Positions 45,451-55,217 of a stretch of DNA of 64,000 bases are shown in pieces. Numbering within the stretch: position 1 is the first letter of the stretch; each line of letters opens with the position of its first letter. Origin of the DNA: Paenibacillus sp. LS1 (GTDB lineage: Bacteria; Bacillota; Bacilli; Paenibacillales; Paenibacillaceae); NCBI RefSeq assembly GCF_026013365.1, contig NZ_JAPDOE010000007.1, positions 186,001 through 250,000 of the forward strand, given 5' to 3'. The notes beneath the pieces are model-generated. The model searched no databases. It saw only the letters and a program-made list of their open reading frames with translations, and had not been told where the DNA came from. A program made the translations under genes and the position numbers.

Positions 45451-45582
45451 TATAATTATAAATGTGACTGATTTATGAATTTATATGTTTGGGGTTAATC
45501 TGTCTTCTTTAAGAAATGATATGATTCCAAGCTAACTTGAATTCAGAACTAAAATCATAAGAAGTACAGGAGGATCACAATA

Positions 45583-46347
45583 ATGTTAAATTTAAACTTC
45601 ACAGAACAAGCAGGATTAGTGACCGGAGCAGGCTCTGGAATTGGTCGTGCAAGCGCAATAGCATTTGCCCAAGCTGGTGCAAAAGTTATGGTAGCAGATA
45701 TCAACGAAAAAGCAGGTCTAGAAACCGTACAATTAATTCAGGCCGCGGGAGGCGTTGCAAGCTTCTTCAAATGTAATGTAGCTGCAGAAGAAGATATCCT
45801 CGGACTCGTAGATGCTACTGTATCAGAATTTGGAAAACTGAATTTCGCTCACAATAATGCAGGAATTACATTACCTCCGGCTCCAATAGCTGAATCTTCC
45901 TCGGAAGACTTCGATCGCCTGGTCAAAGTCAATTTATACGGAATCTACTATGCCATAAAACACGAAATCCAAGCCATGTTAAAAACAGGAGGTGGTGCTA
46001 TTGTTAATACCTCATCCGGTTTCGGTTTGATTGGTGGGCAGAATCAAGCGATCTATTCCACTACAAAATTCGCCATAACTGGTATGACAAGAAGTGTGGC
46101 CATGGAGTATGCCAAATATGATATTCGTGTCAATGCAATTTGCCCGGGAATGACAGCAACTCCGATTCTTAGTTGGCTAGATAGTGCACCAGATCAGGCT
46201 GATTTCTACAAATCCAGTATTCCATCAGGAAAACTGCAAACAGCTGAGGATCAAGCCAATGCGGCCGTTTTCCTGTGTTCAAACCTAGCTAAACAGATTA
46301 CAGGTGTAGCTTTGGCTGTGGATGGGGGATATGTTGCTGGTAGATAA
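45583..46347 (+). CDS. Short-chain dehydrogenase/reductase (SDR)
   Basis: 254 residues of a classical SDR: cofactor motif GAGSGIGRA, NNAG at about 90, active-site Ser in VNTSSGFGLIGG, YSTTK catalytic Tyr/Lys, and PG-x-TPI after the active site. The Asp in VADI after strand 2 favours NAD(H). The final AVDGGYVAG is typical of the FabG/BacC-like group. AGGAGG precedes the ATG. The substrate is unknown; control by the divergent TetR is likely. Confidence 0.92.
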   Translation: MLNLNFTEQAGLVTGAGSGIGRASAIAFAQAGAKVMVADINEKAGLETVQLIQAAGGVASFFKCNVAAEEDILGLVDATVSEFGKLNFAHNNAGITLPPAPIAESSSEDFDRLVKVNLYGIYYAIKHEIQAMLKTGGGAIVNTSSGFGLIGGQNQAIYSTTKFAITGMTRSVAMEYAKYDIRVNAICPGMTATPILSWLDSAPDQADFYKSSIPSGKLQTAEDQANAAVFLCSNLAKQITGVALAVDGGYVAGR

Positions 46348-46560
46348 ATTGCTACATTAAGAGCGATAATCCCCACGGTTTTGGAATCGCTTTCTATGTG
46401 GTAAAGTGTGTCTATTGCACCGTAACACATATTCTTAATCAATACTTTGCAGAAACTAAGAATCAAAGTTTAATAGAATTTTCACACCCCCGCCTTTGGA
46501 GAACTTCAATTCGATTAAAAAAGTATTACATCCTGTAAAAAATAACGATAACATTGGAAA

Positions 46561-46601
46561 AGTAGCCTTAGTCCTGATTTAACCAGGACTAAGGCTACTT
46601 T
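46561..46601. terminator. Strong bidirectional terminator
   Basis: AGTAGCCTTAGTCCTG pairs perfectly with CAGGACTAAGGCTACT around a 7-base loop and is followed by TTTTATTTTC. It serves the convergent SDR and MMPL genes. The rest of 46348-46659 shows nothing else. Confidence 0.88.
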
Positions 46602-46659
46602 TATTTTCGTTTTTCACTTACCCATTCATAATAGAAATATAAAAGTAAAGCTAGACTAA

Positions 46660-49600
46660 TTACAACCCTATAGTCCGATCTGGATCAGTAACATCCGCCT
46701 GTTCCTTAGTAGGAAACGGCCACCAGTTAGCCCGGCCAAACATCTTCACCATCACAGGGATGAAGAATGGTAGGAACAACAGAGAGTACAAGATCAGTCC
46801 GCTAAGGACGACTGTGGCAATTTGCATCATCGAGAGAACACCGGATGGATACATCGCAGCAAATGTACCGCTCAGAATGACCGCTGCTGATAGAATAACG
46901 GTTCCCATGTTCTTCATCGCGTACAACATCGCATCCTGTACTTTCATGCCTTTGTTCTCGTTGAAACGGTCCATCAGGAAGATGCTATAATCCACACCGA
47001 GTGCAATCAGCATGACAAATCCGAAGAACGGAGTAACCCAGCTGATGCCTGCAAACCCAAGAATATTAACAAATATCACTTCGGTTATCGCCATTGATGT
47101 GAAATATGCCAGTAACAAGGAAATGATCAGATACAGTGGCATAATAACCGAACGGAGCAATATGATCAGAATAATAAATGTGCCCACTAGCATCAGCATC
47201 ACAGTACGTGTATAGTCCTTATTGGAGATCTCCTGCAGATCTGCAAACGTACTGGTAACTCCACCTACGGCGATGTCTGCTTTTTCAAGCGTACTACCTT
47301 GTACCGCACGTTGTACTGCCGCCTCAATGTCAGGAACACGATCAATGGCTTCAGTTCCGTATGGATTTTCGGCGAAAATAACATCAATCGTCATCGTCTT
47401 CCGATCTTGAGACAAATACGTATCAAATACCTGTGTGAAGTCTTTACTGCTCAATGCTTCTTCAGGAACGTACCAGCCTGCCAGATCCGAATCTGGTGAA
47501 TTTTGCAATTGTGTCAGGTAGTCCTGTGCTGAATCCAGTCCACCAGATACCTGTTTAATACCATCGACACTTTGATTCAAACCATCTGTCAATTGAGTCA
47601 GCTGACCACTCAGATCTGTGAAGCCTTGCTGAATTTTCTCCTGTCCACCCTGAAGCTGACCAAGCCCGTTCTGGATGGAAGGTATCTCCTTGATAACTTT
47701 TCCTTGACCATCAGCGGCTTGCTTCAGTCCTGTCTCAAGCTGGCTTATTCCTGTTACAATCTGGCCCAAACCATCGGCAAGAGCCTTCTGTCCGGCTGCT
47801 GCGGAGGCAAAGCCTTCATTCGCCTGATTAATTCCAGCAGCGGCTTCTCCCAGTTTGGTCTTAATCTGACCCAAACCTTGAGCGAGCTGCGCTGTACCAG
47901 AACCTGTTTCACCTATCGTACCTTTGATACGCTGGTAGTCCGCATCCTGCTGCAATTCAGGATAACGTTCTTCGAGTGCTGTGAAGGATTCCGACAGACT
48001 GGTTAAAGCCGTTGAAACCCCGTTCAGCTGTTGCTCCAGTTCCCGGGTTCCATCCCCCAATGCAGCGACTCCTGCTCCCGCCTGACGATAGGCTTCAAGC
48101 AACTGATTGTTTGCCTGCGCAAGTTGATCTGCGCTCGTTTTGGCTTGCTGAAGTCCCGCTTTCAGATCACCCGCACCTGCGGAACCATCTCGAATACCTT
48201 TTTCAATCTGCCCAAGTCCCTCACTGAGTTGCGTGATACCCGATTGCAACTGGGTAGTTCCTTTGGTAAGTTCACCTACTCCATCGGCAGCTTCTTTTAA
48301 CTGTGGTTCATTTTTACTTAGCTGACTACTGGCTTCACTCAGACCATCACGAATTTTGTCCAAACCCGTCTTGCCTTCACCCAGCCCATCCGATAATGTT
48401 CCCACTTGCTGTGTAACTTCAAAATCTTTGATCTCGTCACCCGTAGGTCGTGTCATACTGCGGACACCAGAGATGCCTGGTACCTTCTCCACTTCCCGGC
48501 TAATTTTCTCAGCAACGGCCATATACTTCGCATTATCCATCGCTTCATCGTTCTGAATAACGATTTGACCTGGTAGTGACTCCCCTGGACCGAAGCTGTC
48601 GGAGATGATGTTGAATGCTTTTACTGAATCATATTTCTCACCAATTTCATCCATACTGTTAAAGGACAATTTACCATCGTAGGTTGCTAGAAGAGGCACA
48701 CAGACCGCTGCAACGATGAGCAGAGCAGCCCATGGGCGTTTCAGGGAGAAGCGTCCTGCCGCGCCGTAAATTTTGCTTTCGGCATGTTCCAGCGAACCCT
48801 TCGATGGCCAGAATAACTTCTTACCCAGCACCGCCATGAAAAAGGGTACGATGGTAATCAGGGCAAGCATCATGACAGCAACGCCAATTGCGACCGCCAC
48901 CGCTGATCGGTAGAGTAGAAACTGTGCAAAGCCGATGGCAATGAATCCAACCAGCACAGCAAGTGCTGAGAAGAATACCGTTTTACCGGCAGTACGATAG
49001 GTGGCAATGATGGCATCCCACGTATTCTCATGATGTGCCAACTCTTCCTTATAACGACTCAACAACAGGATACAGTAATCCGTTCCAATTCCGAACATGA
49101 CTGCGACCATAAAGATCTGTGTGAACGTGGATATCGGGAAATCGACCGCATCCACCAAAAATGCAACAATCTGTTGTGATACAACGTAACTGATCCCGAC
49201 TGTTAACAGCGGTATAAATGGCGCTACAAACGAACGGAATACTAGGAACAGAATAAGCAAGATAAATACAACCGTAATATATTCTGATTTTTTGAGTCCC
49301 GCTTGGGAACTATCTATTGTATCTTCGTCGATTAGACCTTTACCGGTTATGTAATGATCTACGTTGACCGATTTCAACGCATCGTTCAGGTCATCACGCA
49401 TTTCTTTGATTGTGCGCTCTCCTTGATCAACAGAAAGTGTTGTCAAGATGGTTTTCCCATCAGCGGAGACCATTTTATCTGCCAACTCGGGCTGAGAAAA
49501 TGGCTCCAAAATAGACAGAATGCCCAGCTTTTCCTTGTCCTCCTCTAATTGCTTAACGGCCTTCTCTACCTCTTGTTTCCCCGTGGTACCCAGACCCTCC

Positions 49601-49827
49601 GGATTATAAAAAACAAGCGCGATCTGGCTACCCTGCTGTTCTCCTTTTTGCGCAGCAGCTTCATCCAGGATCGCTGCAGCACGGGTTGAAGAGTACCCTT
49701 CTGGAACTGTAAACTGTCCCTTTTCTCGGATCAGTTCACTCATATTAGGGGCAGTAACCATCAATACGGCAGCTACAACAACCCACAACCCCATGAACCA
49801 CCATCGTGCCTTTAAAATCGTTCTCAT
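46660..49827 (-). CDS. MMPL/RND-family transporter (YdfJ-like)
   Basis: 1055 residues with two RND halves: an N-terminal helix, a periplasmic-type loop, a bundle of helices around 175-340 (FGIGTDYCILLLSRYKEEL), then a large extracytoplasmic region. A second helix bundle follows at about 880-1040 (ALGVDYSIFLMDRFNENKG). The GTDY and GVDY motifs carry the proton-relay Asp of MMPL pumps. Between about 480 and 770 lies a long run of glycine/leucine-punctuated helical repeats (GLGQI, GLSEA, QLADG types), seen in YdfJ/YhgE-type proteins as a long coiled stalk. It probably exports lipids or amphiphilic drugs. Its start overlaps the marR stop by 4 bases. Confidence 0.9.
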   Translation of the reverse strand: MRTILKARWWFMGLWVVVAAVLMVTAPNMSELIREKGQFTVPEGYSSTRAAAILDEAAAQKGEQQGSQIALVFYNPEGLGTTGKQEVEKAVKQLEEDKEKLGILSILEPFSQPELADKMVSADGKTILTTLSVDQGERTIKEMRDDLNDALKSVNVDHYITGKGLIDEDTIDSSQAGLKKSEYITVVFILLILFLVFRSFVAPFIPLLTVGISYVVSQQIVAFLVDAVDFPISTFTQIFMVAVMFGIGTDYCILLLSRYKEELAHHENTWDAIIATYRTAGKTVFFSALAVLVGFIAIGFAQFLLYRSAVAVAIGVAVMMLALITIVPFFMAVLGKKLFWPSKGSLEHAESKIYGAAGRFSLKRPWAALLIVAAVCVPLLATYDGKLSFNSMDEIGEKYDSVKAFNIISDSFGPGESLPGQIVIQNDEAMDNAKYMAVAEKISREVEKVPGISGVRSMTRPTGDEIKDFEVTQQVGTLSDGLGEGKTGLDKIRDGLSEASSQLSKNEPQLKEAADGVGELTKGTTQLQSGITQLSEGLGQIEKGIRDGSAGAGDLKAGLQQAKTSADQLAQANNQLLEAYRQAGAGVAALGDGTRELEQQLNGVSTALTSLSESFTALEERYPELQQDADYQRIKGTIGETGSGTAQLAQGLGQIKTKLGEAAAGINQANEGFASAAAGQKALADGLGQIVTGISQLETGLKQAADGQGKVIKEIPSIQNGLGQLQGGQEKIQQGFTDLSGQLTQLTDGLNQSVDGIKQVSGGLDSAQDYLTQLQNSPDSDLAGWYVPEEALSSKDFTQVFDTYLSQDRKTMTIDVIFAENPYGTEAIDRVPDIEAAVQRAVQGSTLEKADIAVGGVTSTFADLQEISNKDYTRTVMLMLVGTFIILIILLRSVIMPLYLIISLLLAYFTSMAITEVIFVNILGFAGISWVTPFFGFVMLIALGVDYSIFLMDRFNENKGMKVQDAMLYAMKNMGTVILSAAVILSGTFAAMYPSGVLSMMQIATVVLSGLILYSLLFLPFFIPVMVKMFGRANWWPFPTKEQADVTDPDRTIGL

Positions 49828-50282
49828 TTGTCCTCCGTACCTCCCTCATGTGTTAACAACGATGCAAGCTTTTCAAAGGATTCAATGAAATTACGGACCT
49901 CTTCCGGTTTAAAATGAACCAGATACGGCTCAAGAAGCATCTGAATTTCCCGCTCGGTCTCCCTATATACCTTTCGTCCAGTATCCGTCAGTTTCAGATA
50001 GATCACCCGGCGGTCACGTTCATCACCTTCCCGGTGTACCAAGTCCCTGCCAACCAATTTGTTGACCAAGGCTGTAATGCTACTCTTCCCTACACAAAGA
50101 AGTTCCGCCAAGTCGGAGGGTGTGCATGAAGGCTTCTCTTCAATTAGACGAAGTGCACAAAATTGGTCTATCGTCATCGTTTGTCCTACCTGTTCACGTA
50201 TTCGGTTATCAAACTGCTTAGTCACCAGAAAAGATGCATCTAAGTATCGATTCACCAAGTTTTTGGCATCTGGTGTGCTCAT
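49824..50282 (-). CDS. MarR-family transcriptional regulator
   Basis: 152 residues from the second in-frame ATG, which has AGGAG 7 bases upstream; the first ATG is too close. Winged-helix elements are CTPSDLAELLCVGKSSITALVNKLV and the wing GDERDRRVIYLKLTDTG. The overlap with the MMPL gene makes a two-gene operon in which MarR probably represses its own pump, relieved by the pump substrate. The operator is likely the dyad just upstream. Confidence 0.9.
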   Translation of the reverse strand: MSTPDAKNLVNRYLDASFLVTKQFDNRIREQVGQTMTIDQFCALRLIEEKPSCTPSDLAELLCVGKSSITALVNKLVGRDLVHREGDERDRRVIYLKLTDTGRKVYRETEREIQMLLEPYLVHFKPEEVRNFIESFEKLASLLTHEGGTEDK

Positions 50283-50303
50283 CTTCATTCTCCTTTCGTG
50301 ATT

Positions 50304-50320
50304 AGTTCATATATCGAACT
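50304..50320. promoter_or_regulatory. Dyad upstream of marR
   Basis: AGTTC-ATATATC-GAACT is a 5+7+5 inverted repeat 22 bases upstream of the marR start, in the position of a MarR autoregulatory operator. Confidence 0.45.
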
Positions 50321-50946
50321 GTTCTCTTCTAAAACTATTCTATAATAAAACCATCTCAATTAGCAATACTTTTTTCCTACTTTTTTGCTATAAATCGACA
50401 AAATAATAGGACATTCAACTTATAACCAATTCTGATGTCCCGTTTTCTAGATATATCAGATGAGCGAATATATGTATTTCTTCCCATTAACCATATTTTT
50501 TCGATCTCACCAAAATGTTCCTATACTTTCGTCATCTAATATCTAACGAAATTAACTTACTTAGGTAATACTAGTGTTGCTGTCACCAAGTGCAAACGTA
50601 TGGGATATATTCAAATTTGTTGATACCCTCGTTGTACTTGTTGTGTGCCTCGTAACAAAGACTGTTATGTTGACCATCTTTTTAATGTTCAGGTTTTAAG
50701 GCCGGTGGATCTTCCTTCACAAGCTGATCGGAAGGAGTAATTTTTAATAGGTGCGTATCATGTTTGAAGAGAGGGACATTAATTTAGCTGAAGAGAACGA
50801 ACACCCCCCGGTCATTATCCATTCAAAACACAGTGCGTATAATGCTCCCATATCGCTTCAAACTTTTTCACGGTCTGATTCGTCTTGCACAATGAAAAGC
50901 GGATAATAAAGAAATGCGCACAGTAAAAAGGAAGAGAGGCCTATTG
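50321..50946. other. Long non-coding stretch before the sigma factor gene
   Basis: About 625 bases with no gene I can support. It must hold the sigma-factor promoter, possibly autoregulated by the ECF sigma factor, but I see no clear -35/-10 pair. Confidence 0.5.
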
Positions 50947-51444
50947 ATGGATAGCAAGCTATTTCATAAGAAATTGACAGAATTTATGATGGATTATAAG
51001 GATAATGTATACCGACTGGCTTATAGCTATGTAAAACATCCGCAGAACGCCATGGATGTGGTACAGGATGCGATACAGAAGGCCCTGACTAAGAGCGATT
51101 CGCTGACAAAGCCTGAATCCATGAAGAGCTGGTTTTACCGCATCGTGGTCAATACGGCGCTCGATTATTTGCGGAGAGAAAAAAAGCTCGTTCCCGTTGC
51201 TGATGAGGTTCTGGAGCAGCACGGAGTGAATGATCACGATGTGATTCAGGATTTGCACCTGGCAGAGAACTTGGAGGAGTTGCCTATGATGTATCGTGAA
51301 GTCATTATTTTGAGGTTCTTCGAGGATATGAAGCTGGAAGATGTGGCTGTCGTCCTCGATATTCCGTTAAGCACAGTTAAATCGCGTTTATACCAATCAC
51401 TGAAAATTCTTCGCATCAACATGAAGCAAGAGGAGGCCTACTAA
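50947..51444 (+). CDS. ECF-type RNA polymerase sigma factor
   Basis: 165 residues from the ATG at 50947, which has AGAGG 8 bases upstream; an upstream in-frame ATG has no such site. Region 2 is at about 10-75 (YRLAYSYVKHPQNAMDVVQDAIQKAL, then SWFYRIVVNTALDYLRR). Region 4 is at about 105-160 (MYREVIILRFFEDMKLEDVAVVL, then STVKSRLYQSLK). It is the size of SigV/SigW-like ECF factors that respond to cell-envelope stress. The next gene encodes an RsiV-like anti-sigma protein starting one base after this stop codon. Confidence 0.93.
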   Translation: MDSKLFHKKLTEFMMDYKDNVYRLAYSYVKHPQNAMDVVQDAIQKALTKSDSLTKPESMKSWFYRIVVNTALDYLRREKKLVPVADEVLEQHGVNDHDVIQDLHLAENLEELPMMYREVIILRFFEDMKLEDVAVVLDIPLSTVKSRLYQSLKILRINMKQEEAY

Positions 51445-51445
51445 T

Positions 51446-52321
51446 ATGGACAAAAAAATGAAAAAGCTTAAGCAGGAGTATATGAATGTACAAATCCCCG
51501 CTGAATTGGAAACGCTCGTCACACAATCGTTGCGGCCTGCCCAGCAGCGCAAACGCGGCATTACATGGTTCCTTGGCTCTGCGGCAGCTGCTATTGCGCT
51601 GTTCGTGTCCGGGGTGAATATAAGCCCAGCGTTTGCACAATCCATGTCAGAGATGCCGGCTGTCAGCGCATTGGTGAAGCTCGTAACTTTCACGGAATAT
51701 ACAGCGAAGGGAGACGGCTACCATGCGGATGTGAAGGTTCCTGCAATTACGAATATGCCCGATAATAAGTTACAAGACATGCTGAACGAGAAGTATATTG
51801 CGGAGGGTCAAAAGCTGTACAAGGAATTCATGGCAGAGATTGATCAGTGGAAGGGCAAGCCTCTAATGGGGGTAGACAGCGGATATGAGGTTGTCACCGA
51901 TACGGATCAGCTTCTCTCGATTCAGCGCTGGGTCGTACAGACGAAGGCTTCCGCGTATGAAACGTTGAAGTACGACACGATTGACAAAAAAAATCAAGTG
52001 TTACTCACCTTGCCAAGCCTCTTCAAGGATGAAAGTTATGTATCTGTTATCAGCGAAAATATCAAGGAGCAAATGCACGGGCAAATGAAGACGGACCCCA
52101 ATAAGGTTTATTGGGTAAAAGGCGCAGGTCTGGATGAAACAAATATCCTTATGTTTGACAGCATTTCGAAGACTCAGAGCTTTTACATTAATGTAGACGG
52201 GAAATTGGTTATTGCCTTTAATGAATCTGATGTTGCTCCTGGAAGTGCAGGACCTGTTCAATTTGTAATACCGACAGAAGTAATCAACTCGCTGTTGGTC
52301 AGCCAACAATATATTAAATAG
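51446..52321 (+). CDS. RsiV-like membrane anti-sigma factor (DUF3298 family)
   Basis: 291 residues. A short cytosolic N-terminus (QIPAELETLVTQSL) is followed by one transmembrane helix (about 35-55, FLGSAAAAIALFVSG). A large external domain carries DUF3298 features (PSLFKDESYVSVISENIKEQM and FYINVDGKLVIAFNESDVAPG). In Bacillus subtilis RsiV this external domain binds lysozyme, which triggers its cleavage and frees SigV. Whether this homologue senses lysozyme is unknown. It is coupled to the sigma gene and followed by a hairpin. Confidence 0.86.
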   Translation: MDKKMKKLKQEYMNVQIPAELETLVTQSLRPAQQRKRGITWFLGSAAAAIALFVSGVNISPAFAQSMSEMPAVSALVKLVTFTEYTAKGDGYHADVKVPAITNMPDNKLQDMLNEKYIAEGQKLYKEFMAEIDQWKGKPLMGVDSGYEVVTDTDQLLSIQRWVVQTKASAYETLKYDTIDKKNQVLLTLPSLFKDESYVSVISENIKEQMHGQMKTDPNKVYWVKGAGLDETNILMFDSISKTQSFYINVDGKLVIAFNESDVAPGSAGPVQFVIPTEVINSLLVSQQYIK

Positions 52322-52335
52322 AGTATAGCGGCAGG

Positions 52336-52386
52336 ACGGCCTGAATTAGAGACATGCGGTGACATCTCCTCTACAGGCCGTTTTAA
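52336..52386 (+). terminator. Terminator after the sigma/anti-sigma operon
   Basis: ACGGCCTG pairs with CAGGCCGT, with additional internal pairing (TAGAGA with TCTCCTCTA), followed by TTTTAAAT. The next 400 bases (52387-52789) hold no supportable gene. Confidence 0.65.
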
Positions 52387-52789
52387 ATATCAGCTCTGCT
52401 TACTGCTCCTAAGAGCAAGAATAAATCACAGAAACAACTTTAAATTCCACTACAACATCCAGGTTTAAAATAACAGAGGGGTTACATTTCTGTTCAATGG
52501 AAATTAACATATGGAGGATGCTACCTATTAAAGAATTACACGGAAGAGAACTGTAATTCTTCGGAACCTCGCGGCGTACGCGTAGGTGGGACACCGGACA
52601 TAATTCAGTATTACTGGACATCCAAACTACTAAAAGCGGACTTTTGGCAATTCTACTATTATCAAACGATCCAGCATACGAAATTTTGCCGTCTGCTCTG
52701 TAGAATCCCTAAGTCCGCAATGAATAGCTACCTTCTACTTTGGTTCGTATCTCAGATATATTTATGAGATGTATTGATATTCAGAATAA

Positions 52790-53527
52790 TTATAAAACAG
52801 CACGGCCGCCATCAATAATATAGACCTGACCTGTAATATACGAAGCCTCATCCGAAGCTAAGAATAAAGCCAAGTTAGCCATTTCATCAGGCTCCCCAAG
52901 TCGACCCATTGGAACCTGGGCGTCTAAATAAGCACGTTGTTCAGCAGATGCACCTTTCAAGATGGCAGTATTAAATATACCAGGAGCAACTGCATTTACG
53001 CGGATACCTTGCTTGACATATTCAGCAGAAGCTTGTTTTGTCATCATGACATTTGCACCTTTAGAAGCGATATAAGCAGCAGAATTAGGACTTGCACGGA
53101 AACCACCGATGGATGCCGTATTTACAATGGATCCCCCACCTATTTTAAGCATTTCCAGAATTCCACGTTGCATAACCATGAAGTAACCCCGAACGTTAAT
53201 ATTAAAAACGACATCCCAGTCTTCCATTTTGTATTCATGGATAGGAGCATTCTTTCCACCAATGCCTGCATTGTTACACAGGATATCTAATCGACCATAC
53301 TTTTTAATGCAGTCATCAAACATTACATCCACTTGTTCCTGAGAAGATACATCACCAACAAATGGTGTAATATCCCCATCTAATGTTTTGACTGCCTCAA
53401 AGATATTAGCACTGACATCTACAGCGAATACTTTTGCCCCTTCTTGAGCAAAACGTTTAGTCATTGCCAAACCAAATCCAGAACCTGCACCAGTAATCAG
53501 TGCAATTTTATTAGCTAGTCGTGGCAT
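52790..53527 (-). CDS. Short-chain dehydrogenase/reductase (SDR)
   Basis: 245 residues from the second ATG (MPRLANKIALITGAGSGFG), which has AAGGAG 8 bases upstream. Classical SDR motifs: GAGSGFGLA, NNAG, active-site Ser in VNTASIGG, YIASK catalytic Tyr/Lys. The Asp in FAVDVS suggests NAD(H) use. The C-terminus is YIIDGGRAVL. The substrate is unknown. The TetR gene at 53966 diverges from it and may regulate it, repeating the TetR/SDR arrangement seen at 44.7-46.3 kb. Confidence 0.9.
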   Translation of the reverse strand: MPRLANKIALITGAGSGFGLAMTKRFAQEGAKVFAVDVSANIFEAVKTLDGDITPFVGDVSSQEQVDVMFDDCIKKYGRLDILCNNAGIGGKNAPIHEYKMEDWDVVFNINVRGYFMVMQRGILEMLKIGGGSIVNTASIGGFRASPNSAAYIASKGANVMMTKQASAEYVKQGIRVNAVAPGIFNTAILKGASAEQRAYLDAQVPMGRLGEPDEMANLALFLASDEASYITGQVYIIDGGRAVL

Positions 53528-53965
53528 AATCATTTCTCCTTTTATCCATTTATACTATACAAACTAAAGCTCTCGACTATTGTTCTTTACAATTGGCTCC
53601 GCAAAAAATAGCCAAGGTAATTGAACTTGGCGTTTCCTCAGAATACCGTTACAATAAACGCTTACATTATATTCTCTCACTTGTAAGCTGCTTGTCGAGA
53701 ACAGTCGTACAGCTTATTTACTTATTTTATTCCTATCAGATTTTTAAACAATCACCAAATAACATATAAATGTATTCAAAATAAACACTATATTTAACGA
53801 TGTCTATTATGAATACAAAATATCAATAAATGATGATTGAAGATTGAGGTTTAATGTCTAAAATGAAGAGTAGGTCGATACATTGAATCGGACATTTAAA
53901 TATAGAACGTCTAATCATAGCTTAAGATTCAGTAACTTTACCTATATTAGAGAGGAGTATATGGT
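53528..53965. other. Divergent SDR/TetR promoter region
   Basis: About 440 AT-rich bases. GCCAAG-GTAATTGAA-CTTGGC (53611-53632) is a 6-bp-arm inverted repeat about 85 bases upstream of the SDR start and could be an operator or leader hairpin. No gene is supported here. Confidence 0.45.
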
Positions 53966-54580
53966 TTGAAAAGTAATGAAAATGTTAAAGTGCAACGCTC
54001 TAAGCAAAACTTTAAAAATGCATATATCGAGCTAATTGCACTCAAAGGATACTCTCAAGTTACTGTTAGCAATATAGTGGAGCAAGCAGGATATAACAGA
54101 AGTTCTTATTATAAATACTTCGATGGAAAAGAAGCCATAACAGCAGAAATTATGGACGAGTTCATGGAGGGTTTTATTGCTGTAGCTAAGAAAAACTCAA
54201 ACTCTAGAATATCCCAACTGGAAGATGCCACTAATCATACTATAGAACTTTTTGAGCACATTAAAAATAATAAAACATATTTTAAGTTGTTAACGTTTGA
54301 AGATACGTTACCTCATATACAAGATAAATTCATTAGTGTCATTGTAAATATTTTAGATAAAGAGATTGTTTTCCTAACAGGAGATAATGATGAAAATCAT
54401 AATGACTATCTGAATAGTTTTAGAGCGTTTGGAACATATGGGTTTATCTTAACGTGGATCAAAAACGATTTTGATATCTCACCAAGTCAAGCAGCTAAAC
54501 ATTTAATTAATTTTTATATTAAAAGCTACACTAGCGTAATGCATGTAAAGTATCATGAAGAACCTTACAGTGAAATCTAA
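53966..54580 (+). CDS. TetR-family transcriptional regulator
   Basis: 204 residues from a TTG at 53966, with AGAGGAG 8 bases upstream; a nearby ATG is in another frame and stops at once. The helix-turn-helix is QVTVSNIVEQAGYNRSSYYKYFDGKEA (about 30-57). The C-terminal TetR_C_7-like domain is AT-rich and helical. It diverges from an SDR gene, the likely target. Confidence 0.86.
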   Translation: MKSNENVKVQRSKQNFKNAYIELIALKGYSQVTVSNIVEQAGYNRSSYYKYFDGKEAITAEIMDEFMEGFIAVAKKNSNSRISQLEDATNHTIELFEHIKNNKTYFKLLTFEDTLPHIQDKFISVIVNILDKEIVFLTGDNDENHNDYLNSFRAFGTYGFILTWIKNDFDISPSQAAKHLINFYIKSYTSVMHVKYHEEPYSEI

Positions 54581-54700
54581 CTACTCAAAAGCATTAGTTC
54601 CAAACTAGCATCACAATATTCATGTGACTGTATAGATCAACTTTACAGAAAATGATTATTTTATTTAAAGCTACAGTTCTCTCTTACATCAGCATAAAAA

Positions 54701-54729
54701 AGACGTTGTTATCAACGATAACAACGTCT
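54701..54729. terminator. Bidirectional terminator
   Basis: AGACGTTGTTATC pairs perfectly with GATAACAACGTCT around a 3-base loop, with AAAAAA on the left, between the convergent tetR and phosphatase genes. It marks the end of the arsenic cluster transcript. Confidence 0.88.
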
Positions 54730-54747
54730 CTAAAGATAGCCATAAAA

Positions 54748-55188
54748 TTAGTTTGTACTTTCTTCTTCAAACATTCTTTTGAGTATTTTTAACATTTCAG
54801 GCTTAATTGAAATATCCGGGCGTCTTTCCATCGCCAGCTTCTCTGCTTCTTCCACCGTAGTGGCTTCATTTAGATTAATGAGTAGGGCTGTCGCTACAGT
54901 TCCGGTTCGATTACGTCCTCCAGCACAGTGAAAGAATACTTTTTTATCCGATTGAACAGCCTTAGTAACGGCTAAAATCGCAGCTTTAATGAAATCTTCC
55001 TGATCATCCCGGTCTTCCATAATCGGATAATGATGGCGAGTTGTCGTTTCTGGAAAGCCCTCTTGTTTTTCCCCATCTTCCCGGAGATCGAACACATCGG
55101 TGATACCTTGTTCCTTGATGGCTTGTACAGCCACATCCGCCCCACCAATAAAGACTTTACCTTTGATTAGTTCATGATAGTTTGACAT
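54748..55188 (-). CDS. Dual-specificity/tyrosine phosphatase-like protein in the ars cluster
   Basis: 146 residues. The signature CX5R loop is complete: HCAGGRNRTG with Cys88 and Arg94, and a candidate general-acid Asp lies in the MEDRDDQED loop near residue 60. This is the DSP/PTP fold, distinct from the low-molecular-weight fold of ArsC. It is the last gene of the ars transcript, 29 bases after the HesB-like gene. PTP-fold enzymes can act as arsenate reductases (Acr2/Cdc25 types), so it may be an auxiliary arsenate reductase or a phosphatase reporting on arsenate. Both are inference. Confidence 0.82.
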   Translation of the reverse strand: MSNYHELIKGKVFIGGADVAVQAIKEQGITDVFDLREDGEKQEGFPETTTRHHYPIMEDRDDQEDFIKAAILAVTKAVQSDKKVFFHCAGGRNRTGTVATALLINLNEATTVEEAEKLAMERRPDISIKPEMLKILKRMFEEESTN

Positions 55189-55217
55189 GGTTGTTTTTCA
55201 CTCCTCTACGGTTCTGA

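Noticed and set aside
46348..46560. Possible small gene after the SDR
   Set aside because: No frame with a ribosome binding site or protein-like composition; only the downstream terminator is supported.
50751..50908. Short open frame of about 50 codons before the sigma factor gene
   Set aside because: Its translation (ending SCTMKSG) looks mildly protein-like, but the nearest Shine-Dalgarno sequence is too far from the start and no family is recognisable.
52409..52621. 70-codon minus-strand open frame
   Set aside because: No ribosome binding site, low-complexity translation and no recognisable motif; treated as non-coding.
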